Below are positions 54,739 through 64,000 of a DNA stretch of 64,000 nucleotides, one piece after another; positions within the stretch are counted from its first letter, which is position 1, and each line of letters opens with the position of its first letter. This DNA comes from Acetivibrio thermocellus ATCC 27405. GTDB taxonomy: Bacteria > Bacillota > Clostridia > Acetivibrionales > Acetivibrionaceae. The DNA lies in assembly GCF_000015865.1 (NCBI RefSeq), contig NC_009012.1, positions 1,240,001-1,304,000 on the forward strand, written 5' to 3'. A program made the translations under genes and the position numbers. Below the pieces are notes generated by a model. That model saw only the letters and a list, made by a program, of their open reading frames with translations. It had not been told where the DNA came from and made no database searches.

Positions 54739-55479
54739 TTATTCACTTCTTTGATCCAACGGATTCCATTTCTGATCCGGGAAGAACTTCGTCGGGAAAG
54801 GCGTCTTTGTTCTGTCATTAAAAGTCTTGCAGTTCTGTACGGCCGGATTGACCTGTTCCGGCGGAACCGGGCAATATCCGTAAGAAGGAATAAGAAGCTG
54901 TACAACGCACTCACATTTAACAATAAAGAATACACCGATATCCAGAGAAAGTACTCCTGTATTGGGATTAATCACGTCATTAAAGGCTTCGGCCAAAGCT
55001 TCAACCTTTATCATGGTTCCGTCCGGATCCTTGGTCTTGGTCGGACCCTCCCAGAAGTCATCATTGGACTTGATTACTCCGACCTGTGCAATGCAGGACG
55101 GGCAGTAGATTTCATTTACCGTAAGGTTAAACGTTGCCTCATCGGTCTGGGAAAGTTGTTCAGAACCGTCAGAATAGTGTATTTTATACCTTATCTTTAC
55201 AAACAGTTTCAGTTTCTTGTAACCGGGTTTTGTTAAAGAATCCGTTTTTGATATTACCTTTACTTCAACAATGTCAAAGTCAGTTGCGCCTTCAAAGGCA
55301 AAGACAGAATGGCAGTGGTCTCCGCCTTTTTTCAAGCATACCGTTCTTGTTACGCAGTCTCTCAGGGCAACCTGGTCAAATACCTTTGGCACCTGTACGC
55401 ATACCAACTCAGTTGGTGGCGGAAAGCATTCAGGATTCAAAATCTGACCGGCCTCAATTTTAGGTCCATGTGCATGCAT
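54739..55479 (-). CDS. Unknown Cys-rich protein, spore-surface candidate
   Basis: 246 residues from ATG 55479, with AGGAGG 8 bases upstream. There is no signal peptide. It contains about 12 Cys (RDCVTRTVCLKKGGDHCHS, YCPSCIAQVG, KCECVV, YGYCPVP). The middle has beta-like repeats (VEVKVISKTDSL; KKLKLFVKIRYKIHYSDG). Cys-rich proteins without a signal peptide near spoVS and cot genes are often cross-linked coat or exosporium proteins; this is inference. I do not recognise the family. Confidence 0.7.
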   Translation of the reverse strand: MHAHGPKIEAGQILNPECFPPPTELVCVQVPKVFDQVALRDCVTRTVCLKKGGDHCHSVFAFEGATDFDIVEVKVISKTDSLTKPGYKKLKLFVKIRYKIHYSDGSEQLSQTDEATFNLTVNEIYCPSCIAQVGVIKSNDDFWEGPTKTKDPDGTMIKVEALAEAFNDVINPNTGVLSLDIGVFFIVKCECVVQLLIPSYGYCPVPPEQVNPAVQNCKTFNDRTKTPFPTKFFPDQKWNPLDQRSE

Positions 55480-55636
55480 AGCGTAATCCTCCTTTTAACA
55501 TAATTCCTTATACCGATTTACAGATTTATAGTTCCTAAGTTATTTATCCATCTTTTTATCGTAAGATTTATCTACACTATCAGTATATTAAAAAATAAAA
55601 AAAGGGTTACACTTTGCGCGCATTATGGTTTTAAAG

Positions 55637-55660
55637 TAAACGTAAAACTAAACGTAAAAC
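55637..55660. repeat. Perfect 12-bp tandem repeat
   Basis: TAAACGTAAAAC occurs twice in a row (55637-55648, 55649-55660), upstream of the Cys-rich protein gene and beyond the spoVS terminator. It could be a regulator site. Confidence 0.85.
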
Positions 55661-55680
55661 TACTGGACTTATGCAAAATT

Positions 55681-55721
55681 GCATAAAAAAACTGCCCAAA
55701 AAAGGGCAGTATTTTTTATGC
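55681..55721 (-). terminator. spoVS terminator (long stem)
   Basis: GCATAAAAAAACTGCCC pairs with GGGCAGTATTTTTTATGC with one bulge around an A6 loop. The T run on the minus strand fits spoVS. A neighbouring palindrome, ATGCAAAATTGCAT (55671-55684), overlaps its end. Confidence 0.85.
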
Positions 55722-55750
55722 AAGGATAATATCTTTTTATTTTTAAGACA

Positions 55751-56017
55751 TTATCTTCTTCTCGGCTCCACAATAAGTTTCATTGCTGTTTTTTGAACGC
55801 CGTCAATCTCAACATCGGTAAAAGCCGGGATGCAAATCAGTTCAATTCCCGATGGGGCAACAAAACCTCTTGCTATAGCTATCGCCTTTATAGCTTGATT
55901 CAACGCTCCGGCACCAATTGCCTGAATCTCAACTGTCCCATTTTCTCTCACAAAGCCCGCCAAAGCACCTGCTATGGAATTTGGATTGGATTTTGCTGAA
56001 ACCTTTAAAACACTCAT
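55751..56017 (-). CDS. spoVS: Stage V sporulation protein S
   Basis: 88 residues. SVLKVSAKSNPNSIAGALAG, then GTVEIQAIGAGALNQAIKAIAIARGFVAPSGIEL, the fully conserved SpoVS core (Alba-like fold). Needed for normal stage V coat and cortex formation. AAAGGGGG is about 8-15 bases before ATG 56017. It follows ymdB and rny in order, as in Bacillus. Confidence 0.97.
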   Translation of the reverse strand: MSVLKVSAKSNPNSIAGALAGFVRENGTVEIQAIGAGALNQAIKAIAIARGFVAPSGIELICIPAFTDVEIDGVQKTAMKLIVEPRRR

Positions 56018-56182
56018 GGTTTTTTTTACCCCCTTTTTTTACATACAAAAACCACGACTAAAGACAAGTTAACTCTGACAAAATATATCCAAGCGTATAT
56101 TAATTTAATTCTACATAAAATCAGAAATTCCTCTTTTTTAGTTAATATTTAGTAATATTGCAGCACTGCAAAACTTTTTTAA

Positions 56183-56965
56183 TCAAACCTCCAGTATCTC
56201 ATATATTCTTTCTATACCGGTCGTCTTACCGGTTTTTTCATCAATCTCCAAATACACGGCATTAAACTGAACCCGGCCGGTCGCCACTTCAAACCTCACA
56301 GGCATATGCGTGAGAAACTTCTGAATTACAATTTCCCTGTTCACACCTATAATGCCGTCATAAGGTCCCGTCATTCCAACGTCGGAAATAAATGCGGTAC
56401 CGAAAGGCAAAATTCTTTCATCGGCAGTCTGAACATGGGTGTGGGTTCCCAACACACAACTTACTCTGCCGTCAAGATACCATGCCAGCGCACATTTTTC
56501 CGAAGTTGCCTCTGCATGCATATCCACAATGATTACCTTGCAATTGTTTTTCAGATACTCCAATTCCCTTTCCGCAGCCTTAAACGGACAGTCTATGCTG
56601 TCCATGTATATTCTTCCCATAAGGTTAAGGATACCTACTTTGCCGTTTTCGCCACAAATAACGGTCGAGCCTCTTCCGGGAAGTTCAACCGGGTAGTTTG
56701 CCGGCCTCACAATATTGCTGTCGGAATCAATAAAATTCATTATTTCTTTTTTTGACCACGTATGATTTCCCAATGTTATTGCATCAATTCCATATTTATA
56801 CAATTCCTGGGCCACTACATAGGTAATTCCGCTTCCTCCAGCCGCATTCTCACCGTTGGCAATGCAGAAATCTATCTGCCTTTCCTTCTTCAGTTTCTGT
56901 ACCATTTCTTTGGCGGCTTTTCTGCCAGGATTGCCAAAAATATCCCCTATAAACAGAATTTTCAA
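56183..56965 (-). CDS. ymdB: YmdB-type metallophosphoesterase (TIGR00282)
   Basis: 260 residues. Motifs: MKILFIGDIFGNPGRKAA (Asp), ANGENAAGG (Asn-His type), TLGNHTWSKKE, DMHAEATSEK, VLGTHTHVQTADE. YmdB hydrolyses 2',3'-cyclic nucleotides in B. subtilis and affects biofilm and sporulation choices. ATG 56965 has GGAGG upstream. It lies 125 bases after rny and 165 bases before spoVS, in the conserved order. Confidence 0.95.
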   Translation of the reverse strand: MKILFIGDIFGNPGRKAAKEMVQKLKKERQIDFCIANGENAAGGSGITYVVAQELYKYGIDAITLGNHTWSKKEIMNFIDSDSNIVRPANYPVELPGRGSTVICGENGKVGILNLMGRIYMDSIDCPFKAAERELEYLKNNCKVIIVDMHAEATSEKCALAWYLDGRVSCVLGTHTHVQTADERILPFGTAFISDVGMTGPYDGIIGVNREIVIQKFLTHMPVRFEVATGRVQFNAVYLEIDEKTGKTTGIERIYEILEV

Positions 56966-57042
56966 ATCATATCCTCCATTTCTAACCTATGGCAACGCAA
57001 TATGTACTTAATTTTATTCTATACCCGTAAACTCTTAAATAA

Positions 57043-57072
57043 CACAAAAAGCGTGAGTCCACGCTTTTTGTG
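57043..57072 (-). terminator. rny terminator
   Basis: A 13-bp perfect stem CACAAAAAGCGTG (57043-57055) and complement (57060-57072), AGTC loop. It lies between rny and ymdB. Confidence 0.8.
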
Positions 57073-57089
57073 CAGAAAATATCCAAAAT

Positions 57090-58664
57090 CTATTTAGCAT
57101 ATTCTATATACCTGGTCTCCCTGATAACATTCACTTTTATCTGTCCGGGATAATCAAGCTCATTTTCAATCCTTTTCACAATATCTCTTGCAATCAATGC
57201 AATATCTGAATCCGATACATCCTCAGGTTTCACCATGATACGAATTTCTCTACCTGCCTGAATAGCAAAACACTTATCAACACCGTCAAAAGAATTCGCA
57301 ATTTCCTCAAGCTTCTCCAATCTCTTGATATATGATTCAAGAGTTTCCCTTCTTGCTCCGGGCCTTGCAGCCGAAATAGAATCCGCAGCTTGTACAAGCA
57401 CCGCTATGATGGAGGTGGCTTCTACATCGCCATGGTGCGAAGCAATTGCATTGACAACTTCATTGGATTCTTTATACTTTTTAGCAATGTCAGCTCCAAT
57501 CGTAACGTGTGACCCTTCAACTTCATGGTCAACGGCCTTGCCGATATCGTGCAGCAAGCCTGCCCTCTTTGCAAGATTAACATCAACTCCAAGCTCTGCC
57601 GCCATCAAACCAGCCAAACGAGCCACTTCAATGGAATGGCTCAAAACATTTTGGCCATAGCTTGTTCTAAACTTAAGCTTACCAAGCAATCTGACAATCT
57701 CAGGATGCAATCCATGGACTCCTGTTTCAAATGTGGCATTTTCCCCTTCCTGGCGAATAGTGTTTTCAACTTCTTTCCTGGCTTTTTCAACCATTTCTTC
57801 AATTCTTGCAGGATGAATTCTCCCGTCAAGAATGAGCTTTTCGAGAGTAATTCTCGCTATTTCTCTCCTTATTGGATCAAACCCGGAAAGGATAACGGCT
57901 TCAGGCGTGTCATCAATAATGAGGTCGATTCCCGTAAGCGTTTCGAGGGTCCTGATATTTCTTCCCTCGCGGCCTATTATTCTACCCTTCATCTCATCAT
58001 TCGGAAGTGGAACAACAGAAACGGTAACTTCAGATACGTGATCAGCCGCACATTTTTGAATCGCCATGGCAATAATATTCTTTGCCCTGATCTCTGCCTC
58101 TTCTTTAGCCTTTGCCTCAATGTCCTTAATTAGGATTGCCATTTCATGTTTTACTTCATTTTCAACATTTTTCAGCAGGACTTCTTTTGCCTCGTCAACA
58201 GACAGCCCGGATATTCTTTCAAGCTCGGCCACCTGTTGTCTTTGTGTCTCAAGTGTCTGTTCATAAAGTTCCTGAATCTCTTTCGTCTTTTTATTAAGAA
58301 GTTCTTCTTTTTGTTCCAAGGATTCGACTTTTCTGTCAAGAGCCTCTTCCTTTTGAACAAGTCTTCTCTCCAGACGCTGGATTTCATTTCTTCTTTCCTT
58401 AATTTCTCTATCGAGCTCCAACCTGCTTTTATGAATCTCTTCCTTTGCCTCAAGCAGTACTTCCCTTTTTTTAGCTTCCGCAATTTTTTGAGCTTCGCTG
58501 ATTATTCGCTCTGCTTCCTGTTCAGCACTGCCAATTTTGGCTTCTGCTTTTTTCTTTCTAAATTCAATACCTTTTCGGTAACTTATTACTGAAGCAATAA
58601 TTGAAGCAATTATTGCAATTACTATACCTGTCAGCAATCCACCAAGATAAGCTATAGCACACAC
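57090..58664 (-). CDS. rny: Ribonuclease Y
   Basis: 524 residues, the standard length. An N-terminal membrane helix (about 8-27), a long coiled coil (about 30-175), a KH domain ([19 protein letters not shown]) and an HD domain ([20 protein letters not shown]). It starts bulk mRNA decay from the membrane. The start is uncertain: GTG 58664 directly follows AAAGGAG with almost no spacer, and no better in-frame start lies near. It heads the rny-ymdB-spoVS set. Confidence 0.97.
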   Translation of the reverse strand: MCAIAYLGGLLTGIVIAIIASIIASVISYRKGIEFRKKKAEAKIGSAEQEAERIISEAQKIAEAKKREVLLEAKEEIHKSRLELDREIKERRNEIQRLERRLVQKEEALDRKVESLEQKEELLNKKTKEIQELYEQTLETQRQQVAELERISGLSVDEAKEVLLKNVENEVKHEMAILIKDIEAKAKEEAEIRAKNIIAMAIQKCAADHVSEVTVSVVPLPNDEMKGRIIGREGRNIRTLETLTGIDLIIDDTPEAVILSGFDPIRREIARITLEKLILDGRIHPARIEEMVEKARKEVENTIRQEGENATFETGVHGLHPEIVRLLGKLKFRTSYGQNVLSHSIEVARLAGLMAAELGVDVNLAKRAGLLHDIGKAVDHEVEGSHVTIGADIAKKYKESNEVVNAIASHHGDVEATSIIAVLVQAADSISAARPGARRETLESYIKRLEKLEEIANSFDGVDKCFAIQAGREIRIMVKPEDVSDSDIALIARDIVKRIENELDYPGQIKVNVIRETRYIEYAK

Positions 58665-58781
58665 CTCCTTTATTCAGTTTTCAATGGTCAGTTCCAAATA
58701 TTCAAAATCCATAAGCACTTACTTACGTACTTTTTCATTTTAATCTTTTTTATATTTTATGTCAAGAATCAATTAGGCCCG

Positions 58782-59459
58782 TTAGCTTTCTTCTCCGGTA
58801 ACAACACTTATTCCGTCCTTCATTTCCACCCGATACCATCGATCTGCCATTTCACTGAGATGCCTGTTGTGCGTTACCATTATTACCTGCCTTTGGAACA
58901 TATGTGTTACCTGTTTTAAGAACTCTGCCACATGGGTAATATAATCATCGCTCACATGTTTGGCAGGTTCGTCCAAAATAATCGGACCTTTAATTTCCAG
59001 GTTGCTGCATTCCAGCATGGCAATCCTTATGGCGAGGGAAATTATATCAATCACCCCTCCGCCTCTTGCTTCCTGCGGTTTTGTCTTTATCTGCGTCCCA
59101 CCGAAGTTGCTCACAACATAAAACTCCGCCTCAGGTCTTCCTCTTACCTCATTTATTTCAATTTTAAACTCGATATTGGAGTCAAATATGTACTGAAGGC
59201 AATGAGTTACCAATGATTCAATCTGTACCCTTGACTGTTCTCTTGCGTATTCTGACACCTTTTGAAGAAGAAGTCTCACTTTCTCCAGAACATCTATGTT
59301 ATAAAGTGCTTTTCTAAGCTGCGTCCCCAATGAAGTTTTCTGCTCCGTAAGCTGGTCCATCTTACCCTTTTGATTGTAGTAATACATTTTTGCCTTTTCA
59401 TATCGTTGTTTGAAGTTTTCAATATTACTGCGGTATCTCGCAAGGGTACCTGGCTCCAC
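58782..59459 (-). CDS. C-terminal half of an SMC/RecF-like ATPase, no Walker A
   Basis: 225 residues from GTG 59459; a stop lies about 20 codons upstream in frame. N-terminal coiled coil (about 10-75), then the ABC-type signature region EARGGGVIDIISLAIRIAML, Walker B and D-loop IILDEPAKHVSDDYI and the H-loop VIMVTHNRHL. The Walker A part that should come first is missing, and 94 bases upstream folD ends. It is either a remnant of a larger ATPase or a partner-dependent half-protein. The start has only a weak ribosome site. Confidence 0.75.
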   Translation of the reverse strand: MEPGTLARYRSNIENFKQRYEKAKMYYYNQKGKMDQLTEQKTSLGTQLRKALYNIDVLEKVRLLLQKVSEYAREQSRVQIESLVTHCLQYIFDSNIEFKIEINEVRGRPEAEFYVVSNFGGTQIKTKPQEARGGGVIDIISLAIRIAMLECSNLEIKGPIILDEPAKHVSDDYITHVAEFLKQVTHMFQRQVIMVTHNRHLSEMADRWYRVEMKDGISVVTGEES

Positions 59460-59553
59460 ATTTTCAACCTGCCTTCCTTGTTTAATTCTTCTTAATTCCT
59501 TCTTATTTTCTTCTTATCCCTTTCTTATTTCTCCATTCCACTTCTCCATTTTA

Positions 59554-60411
59554 TTACTTCATTTTTGCCTGAAGCTTCGCCGCTTTTACGGTATTTTTCA
59601 TCAGCATGGCAATGGTCATCGGTCCCACACCGCCGGGTACCGGAGTTATAGCCGATGCCACGCGGCTTGCCGACTCATATTCCACATCTCCCACAAGCTT
59701 TTTGTTTTCCAGACGGTTAATCCCGACGTCAATCACCACTGCGCCTGGCTTTATGCTGCTTCCCTTTATGAACTCGGGTTTGCCGACGGCTACAACAAGT
59801 ATATCGGCTCTTTTGCACACTTCATCAATATTTTGCGTCCTGGAATGGCACACGGTCACAGTGCCGTTTTGAGCCAGCAAAAGCATTGCCATGGGCTTTC
59901 CCACAATATTGCTTCTTCCCACAACGACACATTCCTTGCCGGTAATATCAATACCGCTTTCCTTTATCAGCTCCATCACACCTGCCGGCGTGCACGGAAG
60001 AAAATCAGGATTTCCAATCATAAGTTTTCCCACATTTACCGGATGAAAAGCATCCACATCCTTTGACGGATCTATGGCGTAAATAACCTTTTCCTCATCA
60101 ATGTGCTTCGGCAGCGGCAATTGCACAAGTATTCCACTGACCTTGTCATCTTTGTTAAGCTTGTGTATAAGCTCAATCAGCTCCTCCTGGGTTGTGTTTT
60201 CCTCAAGGGCATATTCAAAGGACTCAATACCTATTTCAGCACAAGCCTTTTTCTTTGAATTGACATATACCCTTGATGCAGGGTCATTACCCACAATTAT
60301 TACGGCCAGTCCCGGATTAATATTGTTCTTTTTTAAATCTTCGACCTCAATCTTTAACTCTTCCTTTATTTTTGTTGACAATTCTTTTCCGTTTAATACT
60401 TTAGCCTCCAT
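59554..60411 (-). CDS. folD: Bifunctional methylenetetrahydrofolate dehydrogenase/cyclohydrolase
   Basis: 285 residues from ATG 60411, behind GGAAAGG. Motifs: [14 protein letters not shown] (Tyr and Lys of the active site), [45 protein letters not shown] and [15 protein letters not shown]. It converts methylene-THF to formyl-THF. It links with glyA in one-carbon metabolism. It is downstream of the radical SAM gene on the same strand. Confidence 0.97.
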   Translation of the reverse strand: MEAKVLNGKELSTKIKEELKIEVEDLKKNNINPGLAVIIVGNDPASRVYVNSKKKACAEIGIESFEYALEENTTQEELIELIHKLNKDDKVSGILVQLPLPKHIDEEKVIYAIDPSKDVDAFHPVNVGKLMIGNPDFLPCTPAGVMELIKESGIDITGKECVVVGRSNIVGKPMAMLLLAQNGTVTVCHSRTQNIDEVCKRADILVVAVGKPEFIKGSSIKPGAVVIDVGINRLENKKLVGDVEYESASRVASAITPVPGGVGPMTIAMLMKNTVKAAKLQAKMK

Positions 60412-60519
60412 TTTGACCAACCTTTCCAAAACAATTTGTTGTTAATACAGCTTTCACCAAGAATTTCTTCAACTTTATCATTTTATTTTATTCTTATTAA
60501 CTTGTCAAATTCTTTCAAC

Positions 60520-62439
60520 TTATCTTGAGCTCTTTCTTCTGCTTTTTCCGGCTTTTTTTAATTTTCTTTTTGAGCTGTCTTTTTTCAAATTGTTTTTTGA
60601 AAGATTAGCCGGAGGCTTTATGAGGCATTTCCTGCCGTAACCGATTAAATCCTCTCTGTGGGCAAGTTTTAAAGCCTCATACACCAGCTTGTAGTTTTCC
60701 TTCCTTCTAAATTGCAAGAGAGCCCTTTGCATTGCCTTTTCCTTCGGCGACCTTGGAACATACACCTTTTTCATCGTCCTTGGGTCCAGCCCGGTATAAA
60801 ACATGCAGGTGGACAATGTCCCGGGCGTGGGATAAAAATCCTGTACCTGCTGAGGCGTGTAATTTATATCCCTCAGGTACTCGGCAAGCTCTATCGCCGC
60901 ATTAAGGTCGCTTCCCGGATGACTTGAAATCAAATAGGGAACAAGGTACTGTTCCTTGCCTATTTTTCTGTTTATCTCATAAAACTTTTTGACGAATCTG
61001 TCATACACCTCCCTTTGGGGCTTTCCCATCTTCTCAAGCACCCGGTCCACCACATGCTCCGGCGCAACTTTAAGCTGCCCGCTGACATGATGCCGGCAAA
61101 GTTCGACAAAGAAATCGTCGTTTTTATCCAGCATCAGATAATCATATCTTATACCCGAACGAATAAAAACCTTTTTTATTTCCGGTATTTCCCGAAGCTT
61201 TCTTAAAAGCTCCAGGTATTCGCTGTGGTCAACTATAAGGTTTTTGCAAGGCTTGGGGTAAAGGCATTGCCTTTCCTTGCACGCACCGGAAATTTCCTGC
61301 TTTTTGCAGGCCTTGTTCCTAAAGTTGGCCGTGGGTCCTCCCACATCGTGAATATAGCCTTTAAAGCCCGGAAGCCATGTAAGCTTTCTTGCCTCATTTA
61401 TTATTGAAGCCTGGCTGCGTTTTTGAATTATCCTGCCCTGGTGGAAATTCAACGCGCAAAAGGAACAACCGCCATAACAGCCTCTGTGGCTTGTTATGCT
61501 GAACTGTACCTCCTCTATGGCAGGAACTCCGCCGTCTTTGTCATAGACAGGATGATAAGTCCTTTCATACGGAAGAGAATATATCCTGTCCATCTCCTTT
61601 TCGGAAAGGGGATAAGCCGGCGGATTCTGAGCCACAAACCTGTCACCGTGAGGCTGCACAAGAACGCTTCCGGTGTAAGGGTCCTGCTCATTGTACTGAA
61701 TCATAAAAGCCTCGGCATATTTTCTTTTGCTCGTGGACACCTCTTCAAATGACGGAAGCAGAATATAACCTTTTTCCGGCTTGTCTTCCGAATTATCAAT
61801 AAATTTTCTCAACTCTCCATGCAAGTCCTCTTTTCTTGCCAGAAAAGCGGTTCCCCTTACATTCTGGATCTTCTTTATCGGCACTCCCATGGAAAGATAC
61901 CGGGCAATCTCAAGTATCGGTTTTTCTCCCATTCCGTAAATTAAAAGGTCAGCTTTCGAGTCAACTAGAATGGAACGTCTGACCCTGTCATCCCAATAAT
62001 CATAATGGGCAAATCTCCTCAGGCTTGCCTCAATCCCGCCGATAATCACCGGCACATCCCTGAAAAGCTGCCGCGCTTTGTTGGTATATACAATCACCGC
62101 CCTGTCCGGCCGTCTGTGGCTTTTTCCTCCCGGACTGTACAAATCATCGCTTCTTGGCTTTTTACTCGCAGTATAATGGTTTACCATGGAGTCTATTACT
62201 CCCGATGATATAAGCACGGCCAAACGTGGCTTTCCCAATGCCAGAAAGTCATCGTCCTTTCTCCAGTCCGGCTGGGCGACAATCCCCACCCTGTAGCCTT
62301 CACTTTCCAAAAGTCTCGTTATTATGGCATGCCCAAAGCTGGGATGATCCACATACGCATCTCCGCTGATATAAAGAAAATCCAGTTCATCCCATCCTCT
62401 GTTTTTCATATCTTCCCTTGTTATAGGTAAAAAAGCCAT
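60520..62439 (-). CDS. YgiQ-family radical SAM protein
   Basis: 639 residues. N-terminal part: [34 protein letters not shown]. Radical SAM cluster [22 protein letters not shown] (CxxxCxxC) near residue 320, [34 protein letters not shown] and a basic Lys-rich C-terminal tail. The family is widespread (UPF0313), of unknown reaction. ATG 62439 is at a ribosome site GGGAGTGG. It is between ftsK and folD. Confidence 0.93.
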   Translation of the reverse strand: MAFLPITREDMKNRGWDELDFLYISGDAYVDHPSFGHAIITRLLESEGYRVGIVAQPDWRKDDDFLALGKPRLAVLISSGVIDSMVNHYTASKKPRSDDLYSPGGKSHRRPDRAVIVYTNKARQLFRDVPVIIGGIEASLRRFAHYDYWDDRVRRSILVDSKADLLIYGMGEKPILEIARYLSMGVPIKKIQNVRGTAFLARKEDLHGELRKFIDNSEDKPEKGYILLPSFEEVSTSKRKYAEAFMIQYNEQDPYTGSVLVQPHGDRFVAQNPPAYPLSEKEMDRIYSLPYERTYHPVYDKDGGVPAIEEVQFSITSHRGCYGGCSFCALNFHQGRIIQKRSQASIINEARKLTWLPGFKGYIHDVGGPTANFRNKACKKQEISGACKERQCLYPKPCKNLIVDHSEYLELLRKLREIPEIKKVFIRSGIRYDYLMLDKNDDFFVELCRHHVSGQLKVAPEHVVDRVLEKMGKPQREVYDRFVKKFYEINRKIGKEQYLVPYLISSHPGSDLNAAIELAEYLRDINYTPQQVQDFYPTPGTLSTCMFYTGLDPRTMKKVYVPRSPKEKAMQRALLQFRRKENYKLVYEALKLAHREDLIGYGRKCLIKPPANLSKNNLKKDSSKRKLKKAGKSRRKSSR

Positions 62440-62530
62440 TGCTCCACTCCCAGTTCACCATGCTATCTCAATAAATTATCCAATTAATATCTTTTATACT
62501 ATTCTTCTAATATTTTTTACTATTCTTCTG

Positions 62531-64000
62531 CTATTCTTCACTTTTCATATTCATTTCGTGCAACTGCTGTTTTGTTATAAGCACCTGCCTTGGTTTGCTT
62601 CCCTCAAAGGGACCGACAATTCCCCGGGCCTCCATCTGGTCAATTATCCTTGCCGCCCGGGCATATCCCACTTTGAACTTTCTCTGTATCAAGGATACCG
62701 ACGCCTGTCCGGCATCAACCACAAGCTCTATTGCCTGGGGAAGAAGCTCGTCATTGTCACCGGGGTCGCTGTTTTTGTTTTCTTTTTCACTGTTTATCTC
62801 GTCAATAATACTTTCATTATATTCTGCATTCCCCTGGGATTTTATATACTCCACAACTCTCTCAACCTCGCCGTCGGATACAAAAGCTCCCTTGACCCTT
62901 ATAGGCTTTGACGCACCCACAGGATAAAAGAGCATGTCTCCCTTTCCTAAAAGCTTCTCCGCCCCGGCCATGTCAATTATGGTCCTGGAGTCCACTTGAG
63001 AAGACACCGCAAATGCAATCCTCGAAGGTATATTTGCCTTTATTACGCCGGTAATCACATCCACCGACGGTCTTTGGGTTGCTATCACAAGATGCATTCC
63101 TGCCGCCCTTGCCATCTGTGCAAGTCTGCAGATCGCATCTTCAACATCGTTTGGAGCCACCATCATCAAATCCGCCAGCTCATCGATTATTATAACAATA
63201 TGGGGTAAAATTTCCGTCTCGCCGTTTTTGGCAAGCAGTGCGTTATATCCTTTAATATCCCTGACTCCTCTGTCCGCAAACAGCTTATACCTGTTTACCA
63301 TTTCCTGTACGGCCCAGTTCAGCGCTCCCGCGGCCTTTTTCGGGTCCGTCACCACAGGTATAAGGAGGTGGGGTATTCCGTTGTATATACCAAGCTCAAC
63401 AACTTTTGGGTCCACCATTAAAAGTTTTACCTCATTTGGCGATGCCTTAAACAAAAGACTTATAATAAGACTGTTGATGCACACACTCTTTCCGGAGCCT
63501 GTGGCACCGGCAACAAGAAGATGGGGCATCTTGGCAATATCCGCCACCACATTCTGCCCGGATATATCTTTTCCCAAGGCAAAAGCAAGTTTTGAGTTGT
63601 ATTCTTTAAATTCTTTGGAATCCAAAACATCCTTTAAAAATACCGGGACCACTTCTTTGTTTGGAACCTCGATACCAACTGCGGCTTTTCCGGGAATAGG
63701 AGCCTCTATTCTGACTCCCGATGCTGCAAGGTTCAGGGATATATCATCAGAGAGACTTACGATTTTGCTGACCTTCACCCCGGGACTGGGCTGAAGCTCG
63801 TAGCGGGTAACCGCAGGTCCCACACTGACATTTACAACCTTTGCATCCACACCGAAGCTTTTCAAAGTCTCCTCAAGTTTCTTTGCACCCTTTAAAGCAG
63901 AGTTTCTATAGTTTTCGGCATTTCCGAGACTCATCTTGTTGTCATCCAAAAGTCCTGTATGGGGATACCTGTATTCAACATTGTCCTGCATCTTTGATGA
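62531..64000 (-). CDS. ftsK: DNA translocase FtsK/SpoIIIE, C-terminal part
   Basis: About 490 residues visible; the reading frame stays open past the right edge (codons for SSK precede the first Met in view), so the N-terminal membrane domain lies outside. Seen: FtsK alpha/beta core, Walker [15 protein letters not shown], Walker [14 protein letters not shown], and the C-terminal gamma winged-helix domain ([35 protein letters not shown]), which reads KOPS/SRS-type DNA sequence. It pumps DNA at division or into the forespore. Confidence 0.97.
   Translation of the reverse strand, partial: SSKMQDNVEYRYPHTGLLDDNKMSLGNAENYRNSALKGAKKLEETLKSFGVDAKVVNVSVGPAVTRYELQPSPGVKVSKIVSLSDDISLNLAASGVRIEAPIPGKAAVGIEVPNKEVVPVFLKDVLDSKEFKEYNSKLAFALGKDISGQNVVADIAKMPHLLVAGATGSGKSVCINSLIISLLFKASPNEVKLLMVDPKVVELGIYNGIPHLLIPVVTDPKKAAGALNWAVQEMVNRYKLFADRGVRDIKGYNALLAKNGETEILPHIVIIIDELADLMMVAPNDVEDAICRLAQMARAAGMHLVIATQRPSVDVITGVIKANIPSRIAFAVSSQVDSRTIIDMAGAEKLLGKGDMLFYPVGASKPIRVKGAFVSDGEVERVVEYIKSQGNAEYNESIIDEINSEKENKNSDPGDNDELLPQAIELVVDAGQASVSLIQRKFKVGYARAARIIDQMEARGIVGPFEGSKPRQVLITKQQLHEMNMKSEE

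Overview
The window looks like part of a low-GC, spore-forming, anaerobic Firmicute chromosome. It carries gpr, cwlD-like, yqfC/yqfD, spoVS and cotS/cotSA-type sporulation genes, AGGAGG-type ribosome sites, and several TTG starts. Gene content and order (cinA-murJ-recA beside ldh, the yqfC-to-recO cluster, rny-ymdB-spoVS) fit a clostridium close to Acetivibrio (Clostridium) thermocellus. That assignment comes from memory of the locus and was not checked by a search. Almost everything is ordinary chromosomal housekeeping. I see no IS element, prophage, CRISPR array or rRNA.

Layout: 1-3055 holds an M50B-like membrane protein fragment, a CwlD-like amidase, the spore protease gpr and rpsT. 3141-7345 holds holA, a tRNA(CAU)-tRNA-Phe-tRNA-Tyr cluster, murD, a degenerate nucleotidyltransferase-fold protein and tRNA-Leu. 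7414-8550 is a small accessory patch of three unknown genes behind tRNA-Leu. 8913-13521 holds an orphan sugar-binding lipoprotein, an unknown gene, a rhomboid-TPR protease and recX. 13935-17948 is recA (SOS-type promoter), murJ and cinA on the minus strand, divergent from ldh and a moxR-DUF58-transglutaminase operon (18185-24117). 24253-31966 holds a PspC protein, glyA behind a tandem glycine riboswitch, a HypE/AIR-synthase-like protein, DUF2225 and VanW proteins, and the iscS-thiI pair.

32242-33443 is the most unusual stretch. A PilZ (c-di-GMP receptor) gene stands back to back with a c-di-GMP-I riboswitch that has its own promoter and terminator but no gene downstream on its strand; it runs into the 3' end of recO. 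33444-41423 is the conserved Firmicute block yqfC-yqfD-phoH-pgpH-ybeY-cdd-era-yqzL-recO, including a 47-residue yqzL too short for usual ORF cut-offs. 41519-44128 holds a PdaA-like deacetylase and two DUF881 genes.

44358-56017 looks like a spore-surface and carbohydrate region: a sugar nucleotidyltransferase fused to a degenerate phosphomannomutase domain, a free-standing CBM-like protein, a coiled-coil protein, an amphi-Trp protein, two tandem CotS-type kinase-fold proteins, a CotSA-type glycosyltransferase, an SDR sugar epimerase homologue that has lost its catalytic Tyr, a Cys-rich protein and spoVS. 56183-64000 closes with ymdB, rny, half of an SMC/RecF-like ATPase, folD, a YgiQ radical SAM enzyme and the C-terminal part of ftsK/spoIIIE.

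The best leads are the orphan c-di-GMP riboswitch beside the PilZ gene, the pseudoenzyme-bearing spore polysaccharide cluster, the riboswitch-controlled glyA, the duplicated start signal of holA, and the inverted-repeat element between gpr and cwlD.
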